NCBI GenBank assembly: GCA_028583405.1
Contig: CM053253.1
Location: forward strand, 9,106,441 to 9,170,440
DNA: 64,000 nt
DNA from: Pogonophryne albipinna
Taxonomy: Eukaryota > Chordata > Actinopteri > Perciformes > Artedidraconidae
Direction: 5' to 3'
The first letter of the stretch is position 1. Every line of letters starts with the position of its first letter. Shown here one piece after another: positions 44,790 to 57,147 of this stretch. The position numbers were made by a program, and so were the translations under genes. A model generated the notes under the pieces. That model did not search any database and was not told the origin of the DNA. It was given only the letters and a program-made list of their open reading frames with translations.

Positions 44790-44890
44790 ATGGCAACAAA
44801 ACACAACCCAGACCCCAATAATCCCACATCCAAAGAAGGGAAACGCATGGCTCTTGAGCTGAAGCATGAACACATGCTAGCTGAAGCTAA
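44790..44890 (+). other. Exon-like open stretch after the microsatellite
   Basis: ATG 44790 opens a frame starting MATKHNPDPNNPTSKEGKRM, then hydrophilic residues up to a weak GTTGGT donor. The composition is protein-like, but I recognise no family and no neighbouring exon. Confidence 0.2.
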
Positions 44891-45310
44891 GGTTGGTGTT
44901 TTAACCCATATGACCTCATTCATTTCCTACTTGAATTTGGCACTATCTGTTATCCAAAAAATGCTGAACAGGCCAAGAGTAACTGGATTTTGGATCAATG
45001 TATAGGGCCTTGGCAAAACGGTTCATCATTACAACATGGGGGGCAGAGGCTTACTAAATAAAGCTTGTTTTACTTCATTAGTTGGATATGATACATTATG
45101 ATGTGATATGATGTGATATGAATGATAATGGGACACATCGACGTCTGCACTCAGTGTACTTATGTTGTGGCAGATATTTAAGTAAGCTTTCTTAACGCTA
45201 ATGTTATAATAGTCAGATTGCTCTGAAGATGGGAGGTGATATTCTATCCATGTTCACGTTATATGCATGCCGTTAATAAGTGTGTAATTTATACCTGGCT
45301 GCTAAATCCT

Positions 45311-45680
45311 AAGGACGTGGACGTACCGTTACGTGTCGTTCACACGGTTCAGTCGCGTTGAAGCTTGCCGGTGGGCGTGTCTGGCGTGCGACCAACAACC
45401 AATCACATTAATCTCCCGCCCCGGACACACAAGCAAGCGGTTTGATTGGCAAGCGCTTATACTGGCATATGATTTGATTGGCTGGCGCTTCCGTCATGCT
45501 TGAAAAGTTGAACTTTGCTCAACTTTCAAAGCGAGCAATGGAGGCAAAGTGACGGAACCACAATGCAGTTCGGCAAAGCTTGACGTCACGCCATTCAAAT
45601 GAATGGGAAGCGTCTCCGTTGAAGCACGCAACGGAACTGTGTGGACATACCGTTACAGGATGTATATTTTGTAAATTGTG
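45311..45680. mobile_element. MITE with GTGGACGTACCGTTAC ends
   Basis: Left GTGGACGTACCGTTAC and right GTGGACATACCGTTAC are in direct orientation, while the adjoining CACACGGTTC and GTTGAAGC segments are inverted with respect to GAACTGTGTGG and GCACGCAACGG. The right half recurs at 38764-38934. The superfamily is uncertain. Confidence 0.5.
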
Positions 45681-45809
45681 TAACTTTTTATTTTTAATAT
45701 ATTTTTTATTACATCATAACTTTTTTGTTTGTTTAATACTTTTTAATGCATGTAACATATGTAACATATGTAACATTAAGCTGTCTGTGGCTCTTTTTCT
45801 GCTGTAACA

Positions 45810-47450
45810 ACGTACATTTCTCCTCTGTGGGACTGTGACGAAGATAACTTTGTCACTATGGACTGACGGCTTCAGGCCTTGTATATTGCACATGTGTTTT
45901 TATTTTGAAAAGTGTTCCCCCTCCTGTTCTTTCGATTACTCCTGATTATGTTCACCTGGTGCTCTGTGTTGTCTCTCTCTCCACATCAGTGTCAGAGCTC
46001 TTGATGACGACAGCTTTGTGCTCCTGTGCAGCATGTTGGTCATGTAAAAACATCCGTGTGTCACATTCCTCATGATCACACTGCAGGTCTTCAACAACAT
46101 CAACAGACTGTACACCCTCCATGACAGTTACACAGTGGTATTGATTTTGAAGTTACAAATACAATATTATCATATTACAATAATAATAATAATATATATA
46201 TATATTATATATATCTATAATAATAATCTATTTATATCTATAATAATAATCTATAATAATAATAATGTAATTCATCCAATTATTATATGATGAATGAGTA
46301 AATAAATGAATCAATGGACATTGGTATAAGTACTGCATTTTATTGATCTAAATTACTTAACGTAACAAGTTAACCTTCTTCTTGGACGCAGCTATGTATG
46401 AAATCAAGTCATGTTTATTTTAAGAGTGCATTTAACGTGTACAGGGTAACAATAACAACAGACAGACAGACAAAAGGTCCTCAGTCTAATGGAATAATCC
46501 ACGAGCTCAGCCAATGAACCTAGCGATGCGAACATGGTAGTCCAGCAATGTTGTTGTAGCTGGAGTTGGCTGATAAACGCTGCTAGCCAATGTTGATTCG
46601 ATGGTCAACTCTGTTCCCAGATAGTAAAACCTCTCACAAATACCGCGTATATAACGCAAATACCTCGGACTTAGTGATGTATTAAGACATATGACAAAAC
46701 ATGACATAAAACAAGCATACAGCACTGTTTAGAATCCATTTGGTCTGCTTTAGCGTAACCATGTAGGCGGCCATCTTTCACTTCTGTTGACAATATGCAG
46801 CTACCCAATTGGTGTAGCACGATCACGTGACGGACCGTGGCACTACTTTTGACCAAGATATTATTACGTTTGGAAGGGACTAGTTCTGCCAATAATTACG
46901 TGCCGAGAAGAATTGGCAGTAATTTTAGCGACAAACTTTTTTTTGGTGGATAAGCATGACTTTTATGAACTAAAGATTGTGTAGTTCCACTTCTGTGGAG
47001 CGGGATGAAACGATAACAGGGTTCACCTTGCGGCCTATAGGTAGGAAATAGAATTGTACCAACAAGATCTTCTTGAAATAAAAATAATTTGCATTGATTT
47101 AAAATCCCAAGAATGAATCCACAACTCTAGAGAGACATTAAAACTCAACTTCAGAAACAATTATAAATTTAAAAAAAGGAGAGTCTGCAGCCAACTAGTG
47201 GGCCTATGATGCTGTTTAAAAAACAGGGGGGCTATGTGAACGTTAACATACTCGATAAGACAATGCTAGATGTATAGAATTTACAATTTTTTTCAAACTC
47301 CTTCATCAAGCTTGTAATCATGCTAGTGTTTGCTAATTTCTTCGTAAGTATCTTTCATATAAAAAAAAGAAAATGATGCCGCTACATGAAGAGTAAAGAG
47401 CTCCCCAAAGTCTTACAGGTACATCGTCTCAAAAACACGATTTAAAAATG
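45810..47450. other. Spacer with AT-rich microsatellite
   Basis: A TAATAA/ATAT array occupies about 46175-46270. A (CAGA)n stub lies at 46460. No supported gene. Confidence 0.4.
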
Positions 47451-47453
47451 TGT

Positions 47454-48136
47454 GCCAATCAGGGTAGGATTTTCACGGCGGCCATGACGGCCATGGCCGT
47501 CGTAGCCCCTCGGTCTGGCCGTTATGCCCCACAAATAATTGTACGTCCTACGGCCACCATGGCCTGTGTGCCCCTGATACTGTTAAAATCTCGAAGTTGC
47601 TTTAAAAGCGACAGAACAGTGTTTTCTGAACTGCATTATGCTGCGTTCACAACGGACGTGATGCGAATATTCTCATCGCTCTGGAGTTTCACCGCGGCTG
47701 TCAGCTGTGTTTACTCCTGTCATTCAAACAGAACGCGCTGGAGAGGGGGCGGGGCTTATTGCCATGTAAATACTGTGGTGGAAACCAACTGCGACAAAAT
47801 GAACATATTTGACCGTGATTTATTGTAATACACGTTTCAAAATGATGCCGAAGTAACTAAATACTGATACCGGTTAGTAAAAAACATGAATGAATGCTTT
47901 GACAAGTCTGCAGATAAGACGGCAAGCGAGAAACCTTTTAAAATGCGTGTTTTCTGAATGGATCAATCAGGCTAAACTAACCTGTAGCTGCTCCGTCCAC
48001 ACTCACAACAACGTCCTAAAGACAGAATTAAAGCAGCGATTGTATTCGCCATGACAGTCTGTAGTTTGTACATGTTTAACTTTTGTCTAGTTTCTGACCA
48101 GAGCTGTGAGGAGTTGATTAAAGCGACTCTCGTAGC

Positions 48137-48178
<42 letters not shown>

Positions 48179-48222
48179 GCGCGCACACACACACACACAC
48201 ACGGGCGCGCACGCGGCAGTAG
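47454..48222. repeat. Core repeat, copy A, with (CA)n tail
   Basis: From GGGTAGGATTTTCACGGCGG to GAGGAGTTGATTAAAG it matches 52676-53340 almost base for base (about 680 bp). It ends in a (CA)n tract interrupted by GGGCGCGCACAC units. Unlike copy B it has no flanking inverted arms. Its right side abuts the L2 fragment. Confidence 0.88.
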
Positions 48223-48230
48223 TTGTCGCT

Positions 48231-49229
48231 TCAGCTGATTCAAAATGCTGCAGCTCGTGTACTAACCAGAGTTAGGAAAAGGGACCACATTACTCCTGTT
48301 CTGGCTGCCTTACACTGGCTCCCTATAGAACACAGGATAGAATTTAAAATTCTTCTTCTCGCCTACAAAGCCCTTAATGGGCAGGCGCCATCTTACCTTA
48401 AAGAACTCATTATACCCTACTGTCCTACTAGGGCATTGCGTTCCAAGAATGCAGGGTTGTTGGTTGTTCCTAGAGTCTCTAAAAGTACAATGGGAGCCAG
48501 AGCCTTTTCTTATCAAGCTCCACATTTGTGGAATCAGCTTCCAGTTTGTGTTCGGGCGGCAGACACCCTATCTGTTTTTAAGAGTGCGCTTAAGACCTTC
48601 CTTTTTGATAAAGCTTATAGTTAGGGCTGATTAGATTCAGCCCCTAGTTTTGCTGATAGGCTTAGTTTGTCGGGGGACATCTTACTTCTTCCTTCTCTCT
48701 GTCTATACCTGTGTACTCTCATGTTCCGATTAACCCAGCTTCCCCAAATGTCTTTCTTTTTGGTGTCTATATACGCTGGGATCCGGAGTCATGGATGATC
48801 CTGCGGTCCTGTGTCCTGCATCGCGAGCCCTGGATCTTGAGTCGTGGCTGTGGTCATGGATCATAGGTCCTGGATGGATATCCTCGTGGATTCATCTTCC
48901 TATTATACACACATGCATTTCCAAACATTTGGACTACCTATGTTGCAAATGTATTATCATTTCAATTTACACACGGCATCTATTGCACGTCTGTCCGTCC
49001 TGGGAGAGGGATCCCTCCTCTGTTGCTCTCCCTGAGGTTTCTCCCATTTTTCCCTTTAAAACTGTGGGTTTTCTTCGGAAGTTTTTCCTTGTACGATGTG
49101 AGGGTCTAAGGACAGAGGGTGTCGTATTGTCATACTGATATTTTGTACAAACTGTGAAGTCCACTGAGACAAATGTAACATTTGTGATATTGGGCTATAT
49201 AAATAAACATTGATTGATTGATTGATTGA
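48231..49229 (+). mobile_element. L2-type LINE, 5'-truncated 3' end
   Basis: The frame to TAG 48622-48624 encodes LIQNAAARVLTRVRKRDHIT, PVLAALHWLPIEHRIEFKIL, YKALNGQAPSYLKELI and APHLWNQLPVCVR, the C-terminal end of L2 ORF2. A 600-bp 3' region follows, ending in AATAAACATTGATTGATTGA, the (ATTG)n tail typical of L2. The 5' truncation is usual for LINE insertion. The coding part is open but incomplete, so it is dead. Confidence 0.92.
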
Positions 49230-49674
49230 TTGTAGTGGCCAAAATATGTTTTTTGATGCCGTTTCAGACCGTGACGTAATTGGGTCCACACACACCTTTT
49301 TTAACCAAACATTCAGAATCAGAAAATACTTGTTTAGTCTAATATTAGATCTGAGCATTGCTTTCCTTTCTGAAATTCCCAGGGAATGTTTTCAGTTTTT
49401 ATTTAAAAACGTTTTTATTAATTATGCCCGAAGAAGTGGTAAGAAAAATTGAATTATATTTTTGAATACTTTGTCCGGCTAATAGCTTTAAATGATCATG
49501 GATAGGAGAGGACAGGCCAGGCTATCATTAAAGGAAATCCATATCATCTTGTCAACAAGCTGAGAACGAGCATGACCTTGCGTGCTTAGTTCTGTGGTGC
49601 TTATTTTAAGGGAGCAACGTAATATAATAACCCCAACTCACCAAAACGAATCGAAACTCATCCCCAGTCCCATG

Positions 49675-51565
49675 CAGTGTTGGGCAAGTTACTTCCAAAA
49701 TGTAATATATTACATATTACTCTCTTTTGAAAGTAATAAGTTACATTACAATATTACTGTCTCTGAAATGTAATGAGTTACACTATAGTTACTACTTTCA
49801 CCAAAATAACCGCAAAAGAATGGCTAGGTATTTTAAATGCTAAAATGTAGTTTAGTGCAGCTCATTATACATCCAGTGAACGGCGATGTGGTATAGCATA
49901 ACAACTGTGTAGGCCATTAAGGATACTAACATCTTGTATTACACGGCTTAGTTGAATACTCGATTCTGATTGCAAATTCTTAACATGTGACACGTTGTTA
50001 ATACAGCAGTACAGACCACTGTCAAGGACTATAATGAAGGTTGCTAAGGAGGATCAAGAAAGAGAAAGGAAAAGTGGTTAAAAGACGGAGCGCTGGACGT
50101 CAGATAAATCACCAGAAGAAGGCAGAGAGGAAGTAAACAATAACAGAACACGGAATGGGCTCTGTATTTTGTTTAGCATATGGCCGTGTACAGGCCTGGT
50201 TCCAGAACAACATGACTCAGGGTGCCTCTGAGATTACAGGGGGCGCAGCAGTAGTAGATTTACATGAGCAATAGTGGCCGGCAACAGCAATGAAAAATAG
50301 CATTGATGGTCCCCAATGAATAGATTATGGCATTTGTTATGTTTTGAAACCAAGCAAGTGAGAACATTTCAAGTGAGTTAAAAGTGCAATCCTGAAATAT
50401 TTCATATAGTCCAAAGTGGACTGTGGCAAAGAAAAGCACAAAAGCTTCAAAACTGTACTTATAAAACAAATGAGAACATATTGTAAATCAAGGCAAATAT
50501 TATTTAAACCAGCTCATTGTTTGAAATTGCAAACATTGGAAAGCAAAAGTATTATTAAAACCATGTAGCCTACTAAATCATCACTTTGGTCCCATACTCT
50601 GGGAAGAGAATATTTACTGTGCTTGAAAACTGGTATCACATCATCATGTGAGGTTGACTTTGTGACCAGGAGAACATTTCAGCTGCAACATTAGCTTGTT
50701 GATAAGCTTGGGATATGAGATATTTTTGTAGCCATTCGTGGTGAAGGCATCTGTGCTATTGTATGCAGCATTATTTTTGACCCAACATTTCTACAGGCAT
50801 GGCAGAATATGGCACTATTTTCACATGAATATTCTAGCCCTTGTCTATTTGTATACCACGAGCTGAATGACCGCCTAACCCCACTGTACAGGCGGGTACT
50901 TGTTTAGATATACCTGGGCAGGCTCTGTTTTGCCGTGGTATCCTGGCACCTGCGGGCCGCAGAGGGGCGGCGTAGTTTCGGGCGACGAAGATTGCTGCTC
51001 CGGGGGCGAGTCAGGCGGGAGTAAGATAGTGTCCACAACGAAGCGTGATGTCCCCATCTGACCCGTTGCTACTGTCTGCAGTAGATGCAGTGTTGCTGGC
51101 GTTTAGTGATGGTTGCTTTAACCATTTTCGTATAAATGATTATCCACAGATGTGTGTCACTGCTGTGGAAGCACTTTGGAAATGATGCACGCGCAGCGGA
51201 GCAGGTCACGCGCACCTGACACAATTTGCTGTTTGTATTTTTCGCTCCGTTCTCTTTTTTGAATAGAGGGTGCATAACATTCAACTGCCCCGAAGATCCC
51301 GACGCGAAGCCTGAAGGGTAAACACACCAGGTTTACTAATCCCGCACAATTTGTCTGGTGTCGGAATGTCTCGCTATTGTATTCTTAAAAAACAAAACAC
51401 CATTTAATTTTGGGTTAAAATGTGTTGTAACTGCGTTACTGAGCATTGTAACGGGTAATATATTACCCACATTTCATTAGTAATGCGTTACATTACTTCG
51501 TTACAGCAAAAAGTAATATATTACTGTAACTCCGTTACTTTTGTAACGCGTTACACCCAACACTG
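49675..51565 (-). mobile_element. hAT relic in left arm (1,891 bp)
   Basis: Ends CAGTGTTGGGCAAGTTACTT and CGTTACACCCAACACTG, flanked by exact GTCCCATG (49667-49674 and 51566-51573). The subterminal regions are full of GTAATATATTAC and AGTAACG-type motifs that pair with each other. Minus-strand frames near 50875-51057 (PEQQSSSPETTPPLCGPQVP) are faint hAT transposase remnants. The mirror copy has exactly the same length. Confidence 0.88.
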
Positions 51566-51780
51566 GTCCCATGACAGGATTAACTTTCGCTTCATTTCAG
51601 CTGTCTGTTGTGTAACCCGTCTTTCCTTGAAAAGTGTGCGCTGAGGGAGAGATATCACCCCTACAATAAAGCTGTTTATGAATATGGATGTACACTTGTA
51701 AACTAAATGCACGCTCATAACTTGTCTTTACGTGCACTGATGTCATGTTACACTCTGGAGTTCTCTGGTTTTCTGACTCA

Positions 51781-51797
51781 TATAAAGACTGACGTCA
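51781..51797 (+). promoter_or_regulatory. TATA box plus CRE in left arm, facing the spacer
   Basis: TATAAAGACTGACGTCA combines a TATA box with a perfect CRE palindrome TGACGTCA. Upstream is an AATAAAG at about 51666; downstream are three tandem GGAGGGAGCCTCAT-like units (51837-51900). The arrangement resembles an LTR U3-R region, but no paired LTR or internal retroviral genes were identified. Confidence 0.4.
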
Positions 51798-52176
51798 GGC
51801 CCGCCCCTCCCGCAGATCACGCTGACTGCATGGGGCCTCACCTCGCGGAGGGGGCCTCATCCCACGGAGGGAGCCTCATTTTGCGGAGGGAGCCTCATCT
51901 GAAGCGCCACAGTTCCACAGTTGTTTGTGAGTCAGCAGATGCAAAGCAAACAGCAGCTTGAACCATCGAGGCTGAAGGTGGGTCAGATTAAAATGAGAAA
52001 AAGTAAGCCCTGTGTCCCATTTAAGAATATAGAAAATTCATGAAAACAGCCCTTTTTCCAGTCTTTTTTTAAATGTAGGTTATTTCAGTTAAGAAATGCA
52101 TGGTTTGAAAGTTCAGGAAACACACTTGAAGCACACCACTGGACATACCTGTGCCTTTAAATAAATAAATACCTGA

Positions 52177-53341
52177 ACCAGGCTTGGAATTTCGTCATTT
52201 TAGGGGCAAGGCCATTTGGCCTTTGGTGTTACACATTTTTTCAGGGTGCAAAGGCCACATGCCAGGGCACAAAGGCCATTGAGGGAAACATTTGGATTTG
52301 GAGCTTGCAAATAAATAACTTCACTTTTTTATAAGAAAAACACACGAATTACATGGAAAACAAATCACTTTTTTAATATCAATAATGTCAAACATGATAT
52401 CATCATATAGGCCTATGCCTCCTTAGTATTACCGTATATAAAATGAAATACTTTACTTTGAATAGTTAGTGTTTGGTATGTTTTCCATATACTACTTCTC
52501 CCATTCACAAATCAAAAATCAAATCAAAAAATCAAAAATTCTATTAATATGTAACAAATATATTACATTTCAGAGCAGAAGAAACAGCCTTCAAGGGTCA
52601 AACTCTGCACATACATCATTCAGCAGTGCACAGTGAAGTGTGTGCGCGCGCCCGTGTGTGTGTGTGTGTGTGTGCCAGGGTAGGATTTTCAGGGCGGCCA
52701 TGACGGCCATGGCCGTCGTAGCCCCTCGGTCTGGCCGTTATGCCCCGCAAATAATTGTACGTCCTACGGCCACCATGGCCTGTGTGCCCCTGATACTGTT
52801 AAAATCTCGAAGTTGCTTTAAAAGCGACAGAACAGTGTTTTCTGAACTGCATTATGCTGCGTTCACAACGGACGTGATGCGAATATTCTCATCGCTCTGG
52901 AGTTTCACCGCGGCTGTCAGCTGTTTACTCCTGTCATTCAAACAGAACGCGCTGGAGAGGGGGCGGGGCTTATTGCCATGTAAATACTGTGGTGGAAACC
53001 AACTGCGACAAAATGAACATATTTCACCGTGATTTATTGTAATACACGTTTCAAAATGATGCCGAAGTAACTAAATACTGATACCGGTTAGTAAAAAACA
53101 TGAATGAATGCTTTGACAAGTCTGCAGATAAGACGGCAAGCGAGAAACCTTTTAAAATGCGTGTTTTCTGAATGGATCAATCAGGCTAAACTAACCTGTA
53201 GCTGCTCCGTCCACACTCACAACAACGTCCTAAAGACAGAATTAAAGCAGCGATTGTATTCGCCATGACAGTCTGTAGTTTGTACATGTTTAACTTTTGT
53301 CTAGTTTCTGACCAGAGCTGTGAGGAGTTGATTAAAGATAC

Positions 53342-53415
<74 letters not shown>

Positions 53416-53956
53416 GCGCGCACACACACACACACGGGCGCGCACACACACACACACGGGCGCGCGCACACACACACACGGGCGCGCACACACACTTCAC
53501 TGTGCACTGCTGAATGATGTATGTGCAGAGTTTGACCCTTGAAGGCTGTTTCTTCTGCTCTGAAATGTAATATATTTGTTACATATTAATAGAATTTTTG
53601 ATTTTTTGATTTGATTTTTGATTTGTGAATGGGAGAAGTAGTATATGGAAAACATACCAAACACTAACTATTCAAAGTAAAGTATTTCATTTTATATACG
53701 GTAATACTAAGGAGGCATAGGCCTATATGATGATATCATGTTTGACATTATTGATATTAAAAAAGTGATTTGTTTTCCATGTAATTCGTGTGTTTTTCTT
53801 ATAAAAAAGTGAAGTTATTTATTTGCAAGCTCCAAATCCAAATGTTTCCCTCAATGGCCTTTGTGCCCTGGCATGTGGCCTTTGCGCCCTGAAAAAATGT
53901 GTAACACCAAAGGCCAAATGGCCTTGCCCCTAAAATGACGAAATTCCAAGCCTGGT
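52177..53956. mobile_element. Inner palindromic element with core copy B
   Basis: Inverted arms 52177-about 52655 and 53487-53956 start and end at ACCAGGCTTGGAATTTCGTC and its complement. They are nearly identical over about 470 bp. Between them lies core copy B (52676-53340, same as copy A) and (CA)n tracts with GGGCGCGC interruptions. No target duplication or coding region was recognised. Confidence 0.85.
53345..53492. repeat. (CA)n microsatellite with GGGCGCGC interruptions
   Basis: About 33 CA units (53346-53413), then four CACACAC blocks separated by GGGCGCGC. Such alternating purine-pyrimidine DNA can adopt Z-form. Long frames here are artefacts of the array. Confidence 0.97.
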
Positions 53957-56615
53957 GCCAATCCATTATGTCTATCATTTTCTAAACTAAAGTGGTGACA
54001 ACGACAGACCAAAATTGCCCTCATGAGGCAATGCTGAAAAAGTTGACATATACATGTGAGGAAGAAAATATCTCGTTTTCAGATCGTTGTGTACAATGAG
54101 ATCTTTGTTGAGACAGATTATCTAAACACTTTAGCTAATGCCAGGTTTTCCGCATGATATGGATACCGAACTCCACTTACTCTGTTATTTTCCACTGCAG
54201 ATAGTCCCTCCTCTGAGTAGGCGGGAGTTGTCTGATGTTGCAATGCTGCTCGAAACTTCTGCGTAATGGAGACAACTGCTAAATCCTGTCTTCCGAAACA
54301 AAAAGAGAAAGTTTGCAAGACACAAAATCTGGGTTGATTGAACTAATTATAAAAATACTGAAGGTAGTCTGTTATTTTGCTATTATGTCTCGTGACCCTC
54401 CGTGGCAGCTAGCTTGACCTTGGCTGAGGTTCTACTAAAGCTAAGATCCAGCAGAGTTGCAGGCAGAGCTGGCCCGACCCATTAAGCAACATAAGCGGCC
54501 GCTTAGGGCCCCACAGCCACTAAGACAAAAAAAAAAAATTGTATTTTTTTAAAATAAATAAATAAATCTCAGTACACCGTTGCCGTGATAAGTATGTTTG
54601 ATTAATTTTGTTAACATGCCTAGATTGCCTACTCTCAAAGTCATGTATTATATTATTGAGTCAATAATATAATACATTAACCGTGCTTTACCTGAACCTC
54701 ATGACACAAGAGAGGACGGCAGGATTGTAATTTCCCGTGTTCAGTGAATGCAACAGAGGCAAGACACCAGACCAACCAGAGAGTTGAATGGAAATAAACA
54801 TCTGTCTTATTGGCTGACAGGTACCTATCCTGTGAGCTGTGACAATGTTTAAAATAAACTGTCAGTCGGACTCAGAGTTTTTGAAGATGGACATAAGAAA
54901 AACATTTCTTAAAAAAGACGACAATTCTCAAGTGGTGGCTCACACAACAACCCCAGAACCACCACTTGAGCCAGGTAAACAAGGTATGTAAATGTCAGTA
55001 AACTTCCAAGTTATGCGAACATGTAAGCAAAGCATAAATTACAGCTACGTTGACGTTACTTTGAATTGCGGGGGTAAGCTAAACCGTTAGCAAGTAGCTA
55101 TAGCTAGCCAGATATATTAAATAAACACTTTGTCATACAATCTAAATGTAATGTTTTTAAGCGTTACCTGGTGAAATGTGAAGCTCTCTGGGAAATGTTG
55201 ACTTACTGTTCGACATGAAGCTAGAAGCTACCTCACAGTACACAGTTGATCCGGAGTCCTGTCAGTTAAAGTGTTTCATAGTTCGCTTAGCTAAGCATCA
55301 ACTAGCACTGAAATATATGGATGTTATGTGACAGTATTTCTGAGAAAAAGTCAGCTGAAATGGTGGCATAGTTGCCACTGCTATACATGTCAACAGCATG
55401 TTTAAACGTATTTGCAGCAGTAAATGTGGCTGTTTGGCCACTGACGTTGCCATAACAACACCTGAATTTAAATGTGCAACCTCTTTTTGTGACAGATTTT
55501 TGCAAGAAATTATAATTCTTCTGAATGATATTCCTATTGACAGCTAGTTTCTATGTGAACATTATGAGATGGACAGCCAGAGAGAATAAATGAAAAACAG
55601 TTGTGAAATACTATATGACAAAACAAGAATACAGTTTAAGTGATTTGTAAAATATCCATAAAGAAAAATCTGTTTACAGTTCTGTTTCATATGGGTGTTG
55701 AGAGATGTATCCATAGATCTCTTCATTTTGCTCTCAAAGTGCACCAGATTGATGCTTTTAACTTCAATATTTAAAAAGAAATCTTCCCGGGGGAGCATGC
55801 CCCCGGATCCCCCTAGAGGAGGTGAGGACCCCCCTATCTTGTCTTTGATCCAATCTAAATATGTCTCACCAGTCCTGGAGGAGCTGAGGGTACCGCTATG
55901 ACAAAAAATCTGTCACAAACCTGTACTCTTCAACCTTGATGTTTTTCAACCATACATTATACACCATAGCTTTATAGCACTGATTGCCAACATTCTTTAG
56001 ATTCCTGTCCTACCTTAAACTCAGTATCCTACCAAACTGACACCAAAGAACACGTCCCGACAGACCCGATTGTCGTCTTGGCCAAAAAGTCGCACTGGAA
56101 CACACCGCAAAGACTTCAGCCAAAGGCCAAGCATGTACGCACTGCACATGCGTGAGTGGCAATAACTCTCCTTACCAGCAAGCGGCGGTATTGTGTATTC
56201 GTCATTCAAAAGAGGCAACCGGAAGACAGACTGCGCAATATATTCAAACAACAAATAGCGTGCGTTCCATTTTCACTCTCGTCCATCACAGACTGTTTCA
56301 CAGACTGTTTCACATAAAGACATGTTTAGTGCGGTACTGGAAAATAAAAAATAATAGCCGTCTGTGTGTGCCTTCTTTACTTCCGTTTCGCTTCTCATGC
56401 AATGATTCGCTACGCTGAACAGCCAATCAGAGTGATTTCTTTTGCCGACAGCCTTTTGCCTTGCCGGAAGGTGTCGGCACGGCCGAAAAGACACGACGGT
56501 GCTGGACACACCAATCTGAGAAGGGCGACAGGACGCTCATCGACGGCCAGACATCTCTCAACGGCCGAAATGGTGTGTCCGGGCCGACACACCGGGCCTT
56601 TAGATGCCTTTAGAT
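53957..56615. other. Palindrome spacer, mostly unassigned
   Basis: At 54464-54520 CAGAGCTGGCCCGACCCATT and GGCCGCTTAGGGCCCC look like a repeat end. At 54891 an ATG opens MDIRKTFLKKDDNSQVVAHT up to a good donor (AGGTAAAC), resembling the first exon of ZMYM/TTF-type hAT transposases. At 55787-55830 a GGGGGAGCATGCCCCCGG stretch recalls the same elements. No catalytic part was found. 56450-56600 is rich in CGGCC motifs of unknown kind. Confidence 0.35.
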
Positions 56616-57147
56616 CAGGGGTGTCAAACTCAAGGCCCGGGGGCCAAATCCGGCCCGTGACTTCATTTCATGTGGCCCCACAAGAGCTTGCAAATAATAT
56701 AATAAGTTTATTATACGGTTACATGCCGCTTTACAGAAGCACATTGCCCATAAACTACATGTCCCACAATGCATCTCAAATTTGACTTTTTTCTCGGAAT
56801 TTGACTCTTTTTTTTTCAAAATGTAACTTTTTTTTCAAAATGTCACTTTTTTGTTTTTGTTTTTCCAGTATTTGGCTTTTCTTTTTAAATCATTTTGTGA
56901 CATGCGCACTGAAGAGACTTGCAATGGTTTGCCCTAGACTTCTGCTTTCAGACTTGGTTAATTATGAAGTTATTACCCTATCCGATAATAAACCAATGCA
57001 GAGGCAATAATGTAATATAATACATTATTTTATATATAATAAATATTTATATATTTATTCTTATATAGTCTTATATATAAAACCGGCCCTTTGAGTGCAA
57101 CCATGATGCTAATGTGGCCCGAGTTGAAATTGAGTTTGACACCCCTG
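56616..57147. mobile_element. hAT-type MITE with CAGGGGTGTCAAACTC ends
   Basis: Left CAGGGGTGTCAAACTCAA and right TTGAGTTTGACACCCCTG are perfect inverted repeats. Flanking 8-mers CTTTAGAT and ATTTACAT match at 6 of 8. GGCCC-type motifs lie next to both ends (GGCCCGGGGGCC and AATGTGGCCCG). No coding capacity. Confidence 0.85.

Larger units (their letters stand above)
49230..52178. repeat. Large palindrome, left arm (2.95 kb)
   Basis: Reverse complement of 58428-61380, with scattered substitutions and small indels, so the arms are old enough to differ or are not perfectly homogenised. It starts TTGTAGTGGCCAAAATATG right after the L2 tail and ends AATACCTGAAC. It contains the hAT relic 49675-51565 and the TATA/CRE segment. 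Confidence 0.93.

Noticed and set aside
44386..44923. Long frames across 44386-44923 on both strands
   Set aside because: Created by the (TGTC)n/(TGGC)n compound microsatellite; the minus-strand frame is only QTDR repeats.
53186..53513. Overlapping 68-104 residue frames on both strands
   Set aside because: They are translations of the (CA)n microsatellite with GGGCGCGC interruptions and show only Cys/Val/Arg or His/Thr repeats.
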